Position numbers and translations under genes: made by a program
NCBI RefSeq assembly: GCF_019219025.1
Contig: NZ_JAHUWN010000010.1
Span: forward strand, 124,001 to 188,000
Direction: 5' to 3'
Source: Bacillus sp. sid0103
GTDB taxonomy: Bacteria; Bacillota; Bacilli; Bacillales_B; DSM-18226
DNA length: 64,000 nucleotides
Notes under the pieces: generated by a model
The model's database searches: none
Told to the model about the DNA's origin: nothing
What the model saw: only the letters and a program-made list of their open reading frames with translations
Shown here: positions 8,861 to 18,420 of the stretch, piece by piece
How the letters are laid out: every line of letters starts with the position of its first letter
Numbering within the stretch: the stretch's first letter is position 1

Positions 8861-9535
8861 ATGAGGTTGTTATTGGTTGAAGATGAGTCAAAGGTAGCCC
8901 GTTTTATATCGCAAGGATTAAGAGAACACCATTATGTTGTAGATTTAGCGAATGATGGTGAAATGGCTTCTGAACTCGCATTTGCAGAAGAATATGATCT
9001 TATGATTGTCGACCTTATGATTCCGAAGAAAAATGGAATGCGATTGATTAAGGAACTAAGGTTGAATGGAAAAAATATTCCTATCCTTATTCTCAGTGCC
9101 AAAGATTCCGTGGCAGATAAAGTAGATGGACTCGATTTAGGAGCGGACGATTATATGACAAAGCCATTTGCTTTTACGGAGTTATTAGCACGTATACGGT
9201 GTCTATTAAGACGAGACCAAGAAAAGGCATCACCTCTTTTACAAGTAGCGGATCTGACGTTGAATCCTTCTACGAGAGAGGTGACTCGAGGGGGACTCCA
9301 TATATTCCTTTCCAATAAGGAATATGCTATTTTGGAATTTATGATGAGAAATGCCGGTAAGATTTTATCTAGAACGTTAATTCTAGAACGCGTTTGGACG
9401 GATGCTTATAACATAGGAACCAATGTAGTGGATGTTTATATTAATCACTTAAGAAATAAAATCGATAAAAACTTTGATTTAAAACTAATACAAACGGTTT
9501 ATAGTATTGGTTATATAATCAAAAGTGAAGAATAA
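8861..9535 (+). CDS. OmpR/PhoB-family response regulator
   Basis: The protein has an N-terminal receiver domain (acidic pair near residues 7-9, phosphoacceptor Asp51 in IVDLMIP, and the switch Lys in MTKPF) and a C-terminal winged-helix DNA-binding domain (about 130-224) of the OmpR type, ending in the family hallmark TVYSIGYII. I place the start at the ATG at 8861 because AGGGGA lies seven bases upstream; an in-frame ATG at 8855 and a GTG at 8837 are alternatives. The kinase gene follows after 6 bp, so the two form an operon. The Fur box at 8803-8817 suggests iron-dependent expression. Its signal is unknown; the closest functional analogues by architecture are CusR/ArlR-like regulators. Confidence 0.92.
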   Translation: MRLLLVEDESKVARFISQGLREHHYVVDLANDGEMASELAFAEEYDLMIVDLMIPKKNGMRLIKELRLNGKNIPILILSAKDSVADKVDGLDLGADDYMTKPFAFTELLARIRCLLRRDQEKASPLLQVADLTLNPSTREVTRGGLHIFLSNKEYAILEFMMRNAGKILSRTLILERVWTDAYNIGTNVVDVYINHLRNKIDKNFDLKLIQTVYSIGYIIKSEE

Positions 9536-9541
9536 ACCATC

Positions 9542-10939
9542 ATGAGGTTTTTAAAAAGTATCGTATGGAGAATTACGATTTGGCATTCGATTATGTTTAT
9601 TTTCATTTTATTCCTATTTAGCGGATTCTTATATTTTACATTTTCTGAAATGGTAACCAAAGAAGTCGATTCGATCCTAACCCGAGAACTTGGTTTGATT
9701 GCCTATTGTTTGGAGGAAGGGGATTCGTATTCTAAAATCGAACAACACATCAACCGATTGCGAAGTTTTGAAAGCGTAAATCAAGAAGAGATCTATTGGA
9801 TCATTGAAACTGATCGAGGGCAAATCATTGCAGAATCTCGAAATTTGGACGGCCAACTCATCAACGATTCAGAAACTTTAAAGAAGATGGACGAGAATAC
9901 CTTCAGCTGGGATCCCGAGCTAAATGGGATACCGCTTCGTGCGATGTCCATGCAACTGATATCAGAAAATAAATTGACATACAGAATTACGGTTGCTACA
10001 AACGACACGATACGGCATTTCGCCATTGATCAGTTGCGGAACATTATTATCATCTCTAATTTTGTATTCCTAGGAATATCAATCGTGATGGGATGGTTGA
10101 TTTCGAAAAAAACTCTGAAGCCGATTCATCAAATTATCAGTACGACTAATACCATTACTGCAACCAGTTTACACGAACGGCTGCCTATTGAAGGGCCGGA
10201 AGATGAATTGTATAGTTTATCTAAAACTCTCAATCATATGATTGACAGACTAGAAAGCTCTTTCACGCAAATTCAGCAGTTTACTTCCGATGTTTCTCAT
10301 GAACTTCGTACTTCCTTAACCATTATGCGAGGAGAATTGGATGTTGCTTTAAATAGAAATAGATCTGAAGAGGAATATAAAGACGTCCTGTATGCTGTTT
10401 TGGAAGAGGTCATCTATTTATCTGATATGGTAGAAAAATTCTTATATTTATCGAGAAATACCTCTAATTCAAATCTGATAGAGCGAAAAACCGTTGACGG
10501 AATGCTCTTATTCCAAAATGTTAGGAATCATTTACTATCATTGGAAATGAAAAAACAGATTGAATTACATATTCAAATACCCGATCCATTCATTTTATTC
10601 GGGGATGAAGATCTCTTACGAAGATTATTTATTAACTTAATTGAAAATGCGCTTAAGTACACTCCAGAAGGTGGCACAGTGGAAATCAAGGCAAACAGGA
10701 CGGAAAAATTCATTTATATTAATGTTATTGATAATGGGATCGGGATTTCAGAGGAACACTTGCCTTTTATTTTTCAGCGATTTTATCGCGCGGACGATTC
10801 CAGATCAAGAAGTCAAGGAGGAACTGGGCTTGGATTGTCTTTATGTAAATGGATTGTAGATGTTCATGAAGGAACGATTGAGGTTCGTAGTAAGCCGAAT
10901 GAAGGAACGTGTGTAACTGTAAAGTTGCCTATTTATTAA
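9542..10939 (+). CDS. Membrane sensor histidine kinase
   Basis: The 465-residue kinase has two membrane segments (about 8-33 and 167-188) enclosing an extracytoplasmic sensor of about 130 residues, then HAMP (about 190-243), a dimerisation/phosphoacceptor helix with His253 in SHELRTSLT, and an ATPase domain with an N-box NLIENALKYTPEG, DNGIGI and GGTGLGLSL. The usual HELRTPL motif here has Ser in place of the conserved Pro. It pairs with the response regulator six bases upstream. The architecture resembles CusS/ArlS-type kinases, which sense metals or envelope state; with Fur boxes and iron genes on both sides, an envelope iron or redox signal is a reasonable inference. Confidence 0.92.
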   Translation: MRFLKSIVWRITIWHSIMFIFILFLFSGFLYFTFSEMVTKEVDSILTRELGLIAYCLEEGDSYSKIEQHINRLRSFESVNQEEIYWIIETDRGQIIAESRNLDGQLINDSETLKKMDENTFSWDPELNGIPLRAMSMQLISENKLTYRITVATNDTIRHFAIDQLRNIIIISNFVFLGISIVMGWLISKKTLKPIHQIISTTNTITATSLHERLPIEGPEDELYSLSKTLNHMIDRLESSFTQIQQFTSDVSHELRTSLTIMRGELDVALNRNRSEEEYKDVLYAVLEEVIYLSDMVEKFLYLSRNTSNSNLIERKTVDGMLLFQNVRNHLLSLEMKKQIELHIQIPDPFILFGDEDLLRRLFINLIENALKYTPEGGTVEIKANRTEKFIYINVIDNGIGISEEHLPFIFQRFYRADDSRSRSQGGTGLGLSLCKWIVDVHEGTIEVRSKPNEGTCVTVKLPIY

Positions 10940-11204
10940 TGAATATTGAAAGAGGTTCTAGTACAAAAATGAAATGGAAACAACATACCAAAAGGTGCTT
11001 CCTATGCAAAGCAGCTTTATCAGTTTACAATTTTTTTAAAGTCTCCATACTTTATTCTATCTACGCATGTCTAACATGGAATGTCACCGTTGAAATATAA
11101 AAGTATCGATTGGATGGTCTACTTTCATTTCAAAACCAGTAGTAACAGCACTCCACATGACTGGAGTGCTGGATGTAAATGGTATTTAGTCATAGTTGTA
11201 GTCC
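10940..11204. other. Intergenic region after the kinase gene
   Basis: No gene is supported here. The only clear structure is the stem-loop at 11146-11171. The segment runs into a decayed gene fragment at 11205. Confidence 0.5.
11146..11171 (+). terminator. Stem-loop downstream of the two-component operon
   Basis: CAGCACTCCA pairs perfectly with TGGAGTGCTG around a 6-nt loop. The following sequence is T-poor, so it may be a weak or Rho-assisted terminator. Confidence 0.45.
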
Positions 11205-11333
11205 CAAGCTGGCTACAGCGCTTCTTCACACTTGTTCCGAATTCAATGGACTGAACCAGTTAATTTCGAATTGCTAGAGAAGATATTTTAATTTAATATC
11301 AAGGATAAGGCTGAGAATTCAAATTTTTGGCGA
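11205..11333 (+). pseudogene. Decayed C-terminal fragment of a second fra (ydhG)-like gene
   Basis: These 129 bp closely match the last third of the intact fra gene at about 11598-11730. Shared blocks include CAAGCTGGCTACAGCGCT, GAATTGCT, and AATTTTTGGCG. Frame is lost by small indels and no start or stop remains in place. It lies in the same orientation immediately before the intact gene, so it looks like the remnant of a tandem duplication with the other copy kept. Confidence 0.7.
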
Positions 11334-11361
11334 CTATTGCATAATATCGAAGGAGGAAGAC

Positions 11362-11733
11362 ATGGAAGTTTTTGTAAAATATTTAACAGATATCGATAAC
11401 CCCGACCACCGCGACCGAACAGAAGAAATTTTGGCGTGGGTTGCTAATAAATTCCCAAATTTGGAACCGCAAATAAAGTGGAATACGCCAATGTTTTCCG
11501 ATCACGGCACATTTATCATCGGCTTTTCCACAGCGAAGTATCATTTAAGCGTTTCACCCGAAGAAGCAGGCATTGCGCACTTTGCCGATGACATTGCACA
11601 AGCTGGCTACAGCGCTACCAAAGGCTTGTTTCGAATTCCGTGGAATGAGCCGGTAAATTACGAATTGCTTGAGAAAATGATTGAATTTAATATTCAGGAT
11701 AAAGCAGAATATACGAATTTTTGGCGGAAATAG
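11362..11733 (+). CDS. fra: Frataxin-like iron chaperone (DUF1801 family)
   Basis: The 123-residue protein matches the whole length of B. subtilis YdhG/Fra as I know it, including the segments [30 protein letters not shown] and [17 protein letters not shown]. Fra is described as an intracellular iron chaperone that delivers iron for Fe-S cluster and heme assembly. The ATG at 11362 has GGAGG eight to nine bases upstream. It directly follows a decayed copy of itself and the Fur-box two-component operon, which fits an iron theme. A strong bidirectional terminator follows. Confidence 0.85.
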   Translation: MEVFVKYLTDIDNPDHRDRTEEILAWVANKFPNLEPQIKWNTPMFSDHGTFIIGFSTAKYHLSVSPEEAGIAHFADDIAQAGYSATKGLFRIPWNEPVNYELLEKMIEFNIQDKAEYTNFWRK

Positions 11734-11750
11734 TACATCACGCCTTATCA

Positions 11751-11786
11751 AAAAACGCATGACACGAAAAAATGTCATGCGTTTTT
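11751..11786. terminator. Bidirectional intrinsic terminator after fra
   Basis: AAAACGCATGACA pairs with TGTCATGCGTTTT around an 8-nt loop, giving a T-run on both strands. It serves fra and probably once served a convergent minus-strand gene whose remnant ends at 11796. Confidence 0.85.
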
Positions 11787-11795
11787 ACAACTCAA

Positions 11796-11876
11796 TTAAG
11801 GCGCCAACAGCTCAATAGTAGCCGTATGCGAACGCCCGTCAAAGCACCAGTCAATGGATGATGAAAGCTTTCTACA
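11796..11876 (-). pseudogene. Possible C-terminal remnant of an unrecognised protein gene
   Basis: The minus strand reads SSSIDWCFDGRSHTATIELL-AP followed by TAA at 11796-11798, right before the terminator at 11751-11786. Upstream in this frame there is a stop after a few more codons and no start. The coherent ending next to a terminator suggests the tail of a deleted gene. I do not recognise the family. Confidence 0.3.
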
Positions 11877-11879
11877 TAC

Positions 11880-12118
11880 AGGTTTCTAACCTTTTTCCAT
11901 ATATAGATTTAGTTCTATTAATTTAAGGAGAAAATCACCAATACTATTTAACAGAGACTTCTAAGTAAGATAAACCTCATCATATTCACAATAGTCATAG
12001 TCATGCCCTGTTTCTGGAATGTGATATTAAAATCCTAATAATTGCGAATTACCTTCTCTTACATTTGTAATAATAAAAAGTGATTAATAGTTTTTACTAT
12101 GGAATTTTATAGAGAAAA
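11880..12118. other. AT-rich intergenic sequence without recognised content
   Basis: I see no ORF, repeat or structured RNA that I can support in this stretch between the remnant near 11796 and the terminator of the thiC operon. Confidence 0.5.
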
Positions 12119-12157
12119 ATAAAAAACCTTACCCCGATTATTAATCAAGGTAAGGTT
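12119..12157 (-). terminator. Terminator of the thiC operon
   Basis: On the minus strand, AACCTTACC pairs with GGTAAGGTT and is followed by a run of T. It lies 59 bp after the stop of the small ORF at 12216, showing that this ORF belongs to the thiC transcript. Confidence 0.75.
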
Positions 12158-12215
12158 ACATGGCTATCTTTTTAATACCCTCTTGTTGAGAGTGTCTTTT
12201 TGTCGAGTTTTTTGT

Positions 12216-12383
12216 TTAATAATATAATACGTTTACCTTATAACACTTCAAACATTTTTCATAATATTGATCGCCATCAAAACGATGATCACAATTTTGC
12301 TGAATCCCCTTTAAACGCTCCTCTAAAAAAGCAAGGCTAGTTTTCATTTGCGTAATTTCCTCTTTAATCTTTTGAACATTCAT
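12216..12383 (-). CDS. Small Cys/His protein (55 aa) downstream of thiC
   Basis: This short ORF encodes a charged helical N-terminus (residues 1-30, coiled-coil-like) and a C-terminal part with C31-x-H33 and C44-x2-C47 (CDH and CLKC), a pattern that could bind zinc or another metal. The ATG at 12381-12383 has a strong GGGAGGT ribosome site that lies at the thiC stop codon, so its gap to thiC is only 21 bp. A terminator follows. It is therefore probably translated from the TPP-riboswitch transcript. I do not know a function; a role in thiamine biosynthesis or in ThiC Fe-S handling is only suggested by position. Confidence 0.7.
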   Translation of the reverse strand: MNVQKIKEEITQMKTSLAFLEERLKGIQQNCDHRFDGDQYYEKCLKCYKVNVLYY

Positions 12384-12404
12384 CCGTATGACCTCCCAAG
12401 AAAG

Positions 12405-14264
<1,860 letters not shown>

Positions 14265-14265
14265 T

Positions 14266-14300
14266 CAAAAAGCCGGGACCATAAATGGTTGGACCCGGCT
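14266..14300 (-). terminator. Attenuator terminator between TPP riboswitch and thiC
   Basis: On the minus strand, AGCCGGG-TCC pairs with GGT-CCCGGCT and is followed by five T residues. It lies between the aptamer and the thiC start and is the expected expression platform, forming when TPP is bound. Confidence 0.85.
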
Positions 14301-14343
14301 AAAATGTATGCAGAAGTATAGTTGCATTGAAGATTGTCTATTC

Positions 14344-14440
14344 TAACTTCCCCACGCTGGTATGATCCAGATCAGGTCCCAAGAGTCAAGAAACTTCATC
14401 GTGTTTCTTTCTCAGCCCAACTTATTGGGCACCCCTAGTT
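14344..14440 (-). ncRNA. TPP riboswitch (THI element)
   Basis: The minus strand shows the conserved aptamer blocks: GGGGTGCCC, GGGCTGAGA, ACCTGATCTGGATCATACC and AGCGTGGGGAAG. Distances between blocks fit the two-arm TPP fold. It precedes thiC in the same direction and should switch off transcription when thiamine pyrophosphate is plentiful. Confidence 0.97.
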
Positions 14441-14716
14441 ATTTATATTCAATTAAGCTACATTATAAATGAGTATCGTTTAAAATGAAATACATAATAT
14501 TATTTAAAGTGATATAGTCGTGTTTAGATATTATGTTTAGGATGAAGATAGAAGGGAATATTATATTAAACAAATCAACAACTAGAGCTATTTAATATAG
14601 AAAAGTAGAAGCTAGGCAGTACCTAGCTTCTTTTGATCTGGTAAGGTAAAAATAAATTATTCCCCACTTTATTAACCAAACGGCTCATGGGGTGGATTTT
14701 CATTTAACTAAATGAT
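14441..14716. other. Intergenic region upstream of the TPP riboswitch with an isolated hairpin
   Basis: No gene is supported. A perfect 9-bp hairpin GAAGCTAGG/CCTAGCTTC with a 5-nt loop lies at 14608-14630 and is followed by TTTT on the plus strand. It looks like an intrinsic terminator, yet no plus-strand gene leads into it. Confidence 0.45.
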
Positions 14717-14752
14717 AAAAAAACAAGCCTCCCTGACATATCAGAGAGACTT
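14717..14752 (-). terminator. Terminator of rlmCD
   Basis: On the minus strand a 12-bp stem with two G-T pairs (AAGTCTCTCTGA with TCAGGGAGGCTT) is followed by a T-run, 26 bp after the rlmCD stop. Confidence 0.75.
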
Positions 14753-14777
14753 ATTTACACACGGCCACATTTATTTT

Positions 14778-16151
14778 TTATTTCTTCAATATTAGTAGTG
14801 AACAGCACTCCACATGTGTTGTCTGCGGAAACATATCCACCGGCTGTACTTCTAAAGTTTTGTATCCTCCGTCTTCCAATATCCGCAAATCCCTTGCTAG
14901 GGTAGCAGGATTACAGGATACGTAGACGACCTTTTTTGGTTTCATCTCGATAATGGTCTGTAATAAGGCTTCATCACAACCCTTGCGTGGCGGGTCCACG
15001 ACCAGGACATCTGCGACATTCCCTTCCTTATACCACTTCGGAATCACAACCTCAGCTTCTCCAGCCACAAACTCGGTATTCTCCATTCCGTTCAATGAAG
15101 CATTCCGCTTGGCATCCTCTATCGCCTCGGGAACGATCTCCACGCCAAACACCTTTCGTGCTTTTTGGGCTAAAAATAAAGAAATCGTTCCAATTCCACA
15201 GTAGGCATCAATCACGCTTTCTCCCCCGCTAAGGTCGGCATATTCCAGCGCTTTATCATATAATACCTTTGTTTGAACAGGATTAACTTGATAGAAGGAA
15301 AGTGCGGAAATGGCGAATTTCACATCACCGATAAAGTCATAGATGACTTCATTCCCCCACAAAACATTTGTTACGGCCCCCATTATAACATTGGTCCGTT
15401 TAGAATTCACATTATGAATAATTGACTTTAGTTTCGGCAGACGAGCCACCATTTGCTCCACTAACTGATCTTTCTTTGGAAGATCGGTCGTTCTTGTGAT
15501 GATGACCACCATCAGTTCACCCGTTTGCTGCCCATACCTTGCCATGATGTGGCGGAGTACCCCTTTATGTGTTTCCTCATGATAAGCAGGGATTCCCAGT
15601 TCATTGCAAATTTCCTTCACCACACGCACCGCTTCATTTATTCCAGGCAGCTGAATGACACTTTCATTGGTATCAACAATTTCATGACTCCTCGGTTTAA
15701 AAAAGCCTGCTATCAGTTTGCCGTCCTTTTCCCCAACAGGCACCTGTGCCTTGTTGCGGTAATGCAGGGGATTGTCCATCCCCAAAATCGGATGAACAAC
15801 AACATCTTCTAATTTACCTATCCGTGTAAGCACTTGACGTACCTGGTTCTCTTTATATTTCAGCTGGCCTTCATAACTGATATGCTCAAGTTGGCAGCCG
15901 CCATATTTATGGAGCTCGCTGCGTTCAATATCGACGCGGTCAGGGCTTTTTTCATACAGCTCCACCAATCTTCCAAAGCCATACCCTTTGCCCACCTTAA
16001 TGATCTTCACTTTTGCCTTTTCGCCCGGCAGTCCGTTTGGAACAAATAACGGGTACCCATCAACCTTGGCCACACCCGCTCCGTCATGGGTTAAATCTTC
16101 AAAAACTACATCTATATACTCATTTTTATTAACCGGAATTATTCTGCTCAT
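14778..16151 (-). CDS. rlmCD: 23S rRNA (uracil-C5)-methyltransferase RlmCD
   Basis: This is the YefA-type enzyme which in Gram-positives methylates both U747 and U1939 of 23S rRNA. An N-terminal TRAM RNA-binding domain (about 5-60) precedes the central domain and a SAM-dependent methyltransferase with [26 protein letters not shown] and the catalytic/base region [14 protein letters not shown] start at the ATG at 16151 (MSRIIPV) because AAGGAA lies nine bases upstream and homologues begin here; an in-frame start at 16229 would add a 26-residue extension without a good ribosome site. Position beside dgkB agrees with the B. subtilis yerQ-yefA neighbourhood. Confidence 0.93.
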   Translation of the reverse strand: MSRIIPVNKNEYIDVVFEDLTHDGAGVAKVDGYPLFVPNGLPGEKAKVKIIKVGKGYGFGRLVELYEKSPDRVDIERSELHKYGGCQLEHISYEGQLKYKENQVRQVLTRIGKLEDVVVHPILGMDNPLHYRNKAQVPVGEKDGKLIAGFFKPRSHEIVDTNESVIQLPGINEAVRVVKEICNELGIPAYHEETHKGVLRHIMARYGQQTGELMVVIITRTTDLPKKDQLVEQMVARLPKLKSIIHNVNSKRTNVIMGAVTNVLWGNEVIYDFIGDVKFAISALSFYQVNPVQTKVLYDKALEYADLSGGESVIDAYCGIGTISLFLAQKARKVFGVEIVPEAIEDAKRNASLNGMENTEFVAGEAEVVIPKWYKEGNVADVLVVDPPRKGCDEALLQTIIEMKPKKVVYVSCNPATLARDLRILEDGGYKTLEVQPVDMFPQTTHVECCSLLILKK

Positions 16152-16258
16152 TCGTTTCTTCCTTTGCACGTTTTGACTGCTAAGATTGTAACACAAAGCA
16201 TGACCGTTTGCGAAACTTGCTGAGGACAAGGGCCCTTTTTTAGAAAAAAGCGAAAAAA

Positions 16259-16289
16259 TTGTCAGAATTTTTTTGTTTTCAAATATAAT
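16259..16289 (+). promoter_or_regulatory. Candidate sigma-A promoter for the small membrane-protein genes
   Basis: TTGTCA (16259-16264) and TATAAT (16284-16289) are separated by 19 bp, longer than ideal. They precede the ORFs at 16340 and 16695. Confidence 0.35.
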
Positions 16290-16339
16290 AAAAGTATATA
16301 TGATTAAAACAATCTCATGATTGGAAGGAGTGGATCAAG

Positions 16340-16672
16340 ATTAAGCTAATAAAAAACCTGTCCATTCCGTTACTCTTTGCCTTCCTTTCTTTCACCTTTA
16401 TTCACTTTACGCACTCACTTCCACACTCACACACTGATGTCAAAGCGGTCATCAACATTGATGACGGCAAGGTGAAGGACCAATGGGAGAATGAGAAAAA
16501 ACTGCCGGTTGTGATACTAACACTCATAGTCATGACGACCGTCCTTACAGCAGCTGTGACCCCGCTTATTTATTTGTTCATCCATTTTGACAAAAGCTTT
16601 ATTTTTCTAATTCCCAAATTGTATCAATCAAACTATGTGATCCAATCTCCCTTATCATTCAATATTAAATAA
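16340..16672 (+). CDS. Small membrane protein (110 aa) with probable ATT start
   Basis: The open frame from 16340 encodes two hydrophobic segments (about residues 8-22 and 58-82), separated by a His-rich bit (HFTHSLPHSHTD) and a charged loop. The only well-placed Shine-Dalgarno sequence (GGAAGGAG, 16323-16330) puts the start at ATT (16340-16342), because no ATG, GTG or TTG fits. An internal GTG at 16472 would remove the first membrane segment and has no ribosome site. I do not recognise the family. A 37-residue ORF follows 22 bp later. Confidence 0.5.
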   Translation: MKLIKNLSIPLLFAFLSFTFIHFTHSLPHSHTDVKAVINIDDGKVKDQWENEKKLPVVILTLIVMTTVLTAAVTPLIYLFIHFDKSFIFLIPKLYQSNYVIQSPLSFNIK

Positions 16673-16694
16673 TGATAAAGGGAGGTAATCAATT

Positions 16695-16808
16695 ATGTGG
16701 ATTCGCTTTGTTATCATCGGTTTCTTTTCGATTTCGGCCGCAAGCATGCTAACCTACCAGGGAATCGAAATTTTCCATGCCTTTACTGACTTCTTTAGGC
16801 AAAAATAA
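16695..16808 (+). CDS. Very small membrane protein (37 aa)
   Basis: The ORF MWIRFVIIG... is one hydrophobic segment (residues 2-20) followed by an amphipathic, aromatic tail ending FRQK. The strong site GGGAGGT is eight bases before the ATG at 16695, and the gene is followed at once by a perfect terminator. Such leaders of 30-40 residues with one membrane span are common in Bacillus. Function unknown. Confidence 0.6.
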   Translation: MWIRFVIIGFFSISAASMLTYQGIEIFHAFTDFFRQK

Positions 16809-16810
16809 AT

Positions 16811-16866
16811 AAAGGGCAGACTCTATGGGGGAGTATCGTAACATCCCATTGGAGTCTGCCCTTTTT
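16811..16866. terminator. Bidirectional terminator between small ORF and pncB
   Basis: AAAGGGCAGACTC pairs with GAGTCTGCCCTTT, leaving a T-run on both strands; it serves the plus-strand ORF at 16695 and the minus-strand pncB. Confidence 0.85.
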
Positions 16867-16868
16867 AA

Positions 16869-18350
16869 TCAAAATCCCGCTTCTTGGTCATCTTTCATAG
16901 CTGCAACCTTTTCTTTCACTTCTTCGATATTTCTCATCTTGTTATCCCAGCATTTTTGACTCAAGTCAACGGGGTACTCTTCAGGATTCATGATCCGCTT
17001 ATACTCATCCCAAAGTGCATCGAGGTTTTGCTTCAAATAATCACGTGATTCTTCCAAGCACGGCACTTCATAAACAAGCTCGCCTTTCGTAAAGATCCTC
17101 GCATGTAATTCTTTTGCGGTAAAATTGGTTACCACTTTGTTCATAAACGTATGGGTTGGATGGAACATCCGCAGCCGCTTTTCAGGGAGTCTTTCGTCTG
17201 CTAAGGCAATATAGTCTCCTTCGGCATGGTTATTTGTATTATTGATGATTCGATAAATCCTCTTCAATCCTGGTGTTGTAACCTTTTCCGGATTGGATGA
17301 GATCTTGATCGTATCTTCCATTTTCCCTTTATCGCCCTCAATGGACACAATTTTATAAACCGCACCAAGTGCTGCCTGGTCGTAAGCCGTAATCAGCTTC
17401 GTCCCTATTCCCCAACTGTCAATTTTGGCACCCTGCGATTTCAAACTCATAATCGTATATTCATCTAAATCACTGGAGGCTACAATCTTTGCGTCAGTGA
17501 ATCCGGCCTCATCGAGCATTTTGCGCGCTTCCTTCGAAAGGTAGGCAAGGTCACCGCTATCAAGACGGATGCCGATAAAATTAATTTTATCCCCTAATTC
17601 TTTTGCCACTTTGATGGCATTGGGCACACCAAGACGGAGTGTATCGTATGTATCTACTAAAAAGACACAATCCTTGTGCGATTCGGCATATTTAATGAAG
17701 GCTGTATATTCGTCTTTATAGGCTTGGACCATCGAATGCGCATGTGTTCCCGATACAGGAATGCCAAACAGCTTTCCAGCTCTGACATTGCTTGTAGATT
17801 CAAACCCTGCAAGATAGGCTGCTCTCGTACCCCAAATCGCTGCATCCATCTCCTGCGCCCGTCTTGTCCCAAACTCCATCGCTACTTCATTGCCGACGAC
17901 TTGCTTGATTCGTGATGCCTTCGTCGCAATTAATGTTTGGTAATTCACAATATTAAGCAAGGCTGTTTCAATCAATTGCGCTTCTGCCAGAGGAGCTTCC
18001 ACCCGTATAATTGGTTCATTGCCAAAAACAAGCTCTCCTTCTTCCATCGCACAGATCGTTCCAGTAAAGCGGATATCTTTCAGATATTGAATGAAATCAT
18101 CCTTATAACCTACTTCAGTTTTTAAATACTCGAGATCTTCCTCGCTAAAGCGGAAGCCTTGAATAAACTGAATCACTTTCTCTAAGCCAGCAAAGACAGC
18201 ATAACCATTCCCAAACGGAAGCTTGCGGAAAAATAGTTCGAAGACCGCACGTTTATTATGTATCCCATCTCTCCAATACGTTTCTACCATATTGATCTGA
18301 TATAGATCCGTATGCAGAGTTAAACTATCATCGTGATAAAAGTGTTTCAT
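16869..18350 (-). CDS. pncB: Nicotinate phosphoribosyltransferase
   Basis: The enzyme converts nicotinic acid and PRPP to nicotinate mononucleotide, the entry step of NAD salvage. The 493-residue sequence has the family features near the start (LHTDLYQINMVETYW), FELFFRKLPFGNGYAVFAG, the phosphate-binding segment GVSGTHAHS-like (FGIPVSGTHAHSMVQAY) and IRLDSGDLAYLS. It has the long C-terminal extension of the Firmicute YueK type. The ATG follows GGAGGTCAGGTT. It lies 70 bp downstream of pncA, which supplies its substrate, so the pair is one salvage operon. Confidence 0.96.
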   Translation of the reverse strand: MKHFYHDDSLTLHTDLYQINMVETYWRDGIHNKRAVFELFFRKLPFGNGYAVFAGLEKVIQFIQGFRFSEEDLEYLKTEVGYKDDFIQYLKDIRFTGTICAMEEGELVFGNEPIIRVEAPLAEAQLIETALLNIVNYQTLIATKASRIKQVVGNEVAMEFGTRRAQEMDAAIWGTRAAYLAGFESTSNVRAGKLFGIPVSGTHAHSMVQAYKDEYTAFIKYAESHKDCVFLVDTYDTLRLGVPNAIKVAKELGDKINFIGIRLDSGDLAYLSKEARKMLDEAGFTDAKIVASSDLDEYTIMSLKSQGAKIDSWGIGTKLITAYDQAALGAVYKIVSIEGDKGKMEDTIKISSNPEKVTTPGLKRIYRIINNTNNHAEGDYIALADERLPEKRLRMFHPTHTFMNKVVTNFTAKELHARIFTKGELVYEVPCLEESRDYLKQNLDALWDEYKRIMNPEEYPVDLSQKCWDNKMRNIEEVKEKVAAMKDDQEAGF

Positions 18351-18420
18351 AACCTGACCTCCGAAGTACTATTTCAGCTTTTTCATCATTATAACCAATA
18401 ACACACTTGAAAGTCTAAGT

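Noticed and set aside
10909..11100. 63-codon plus-strand frame at the end of the kinase gene
   Set aside because: It begins inside the kinase coding region in another frame, without ribosome site or domain features.
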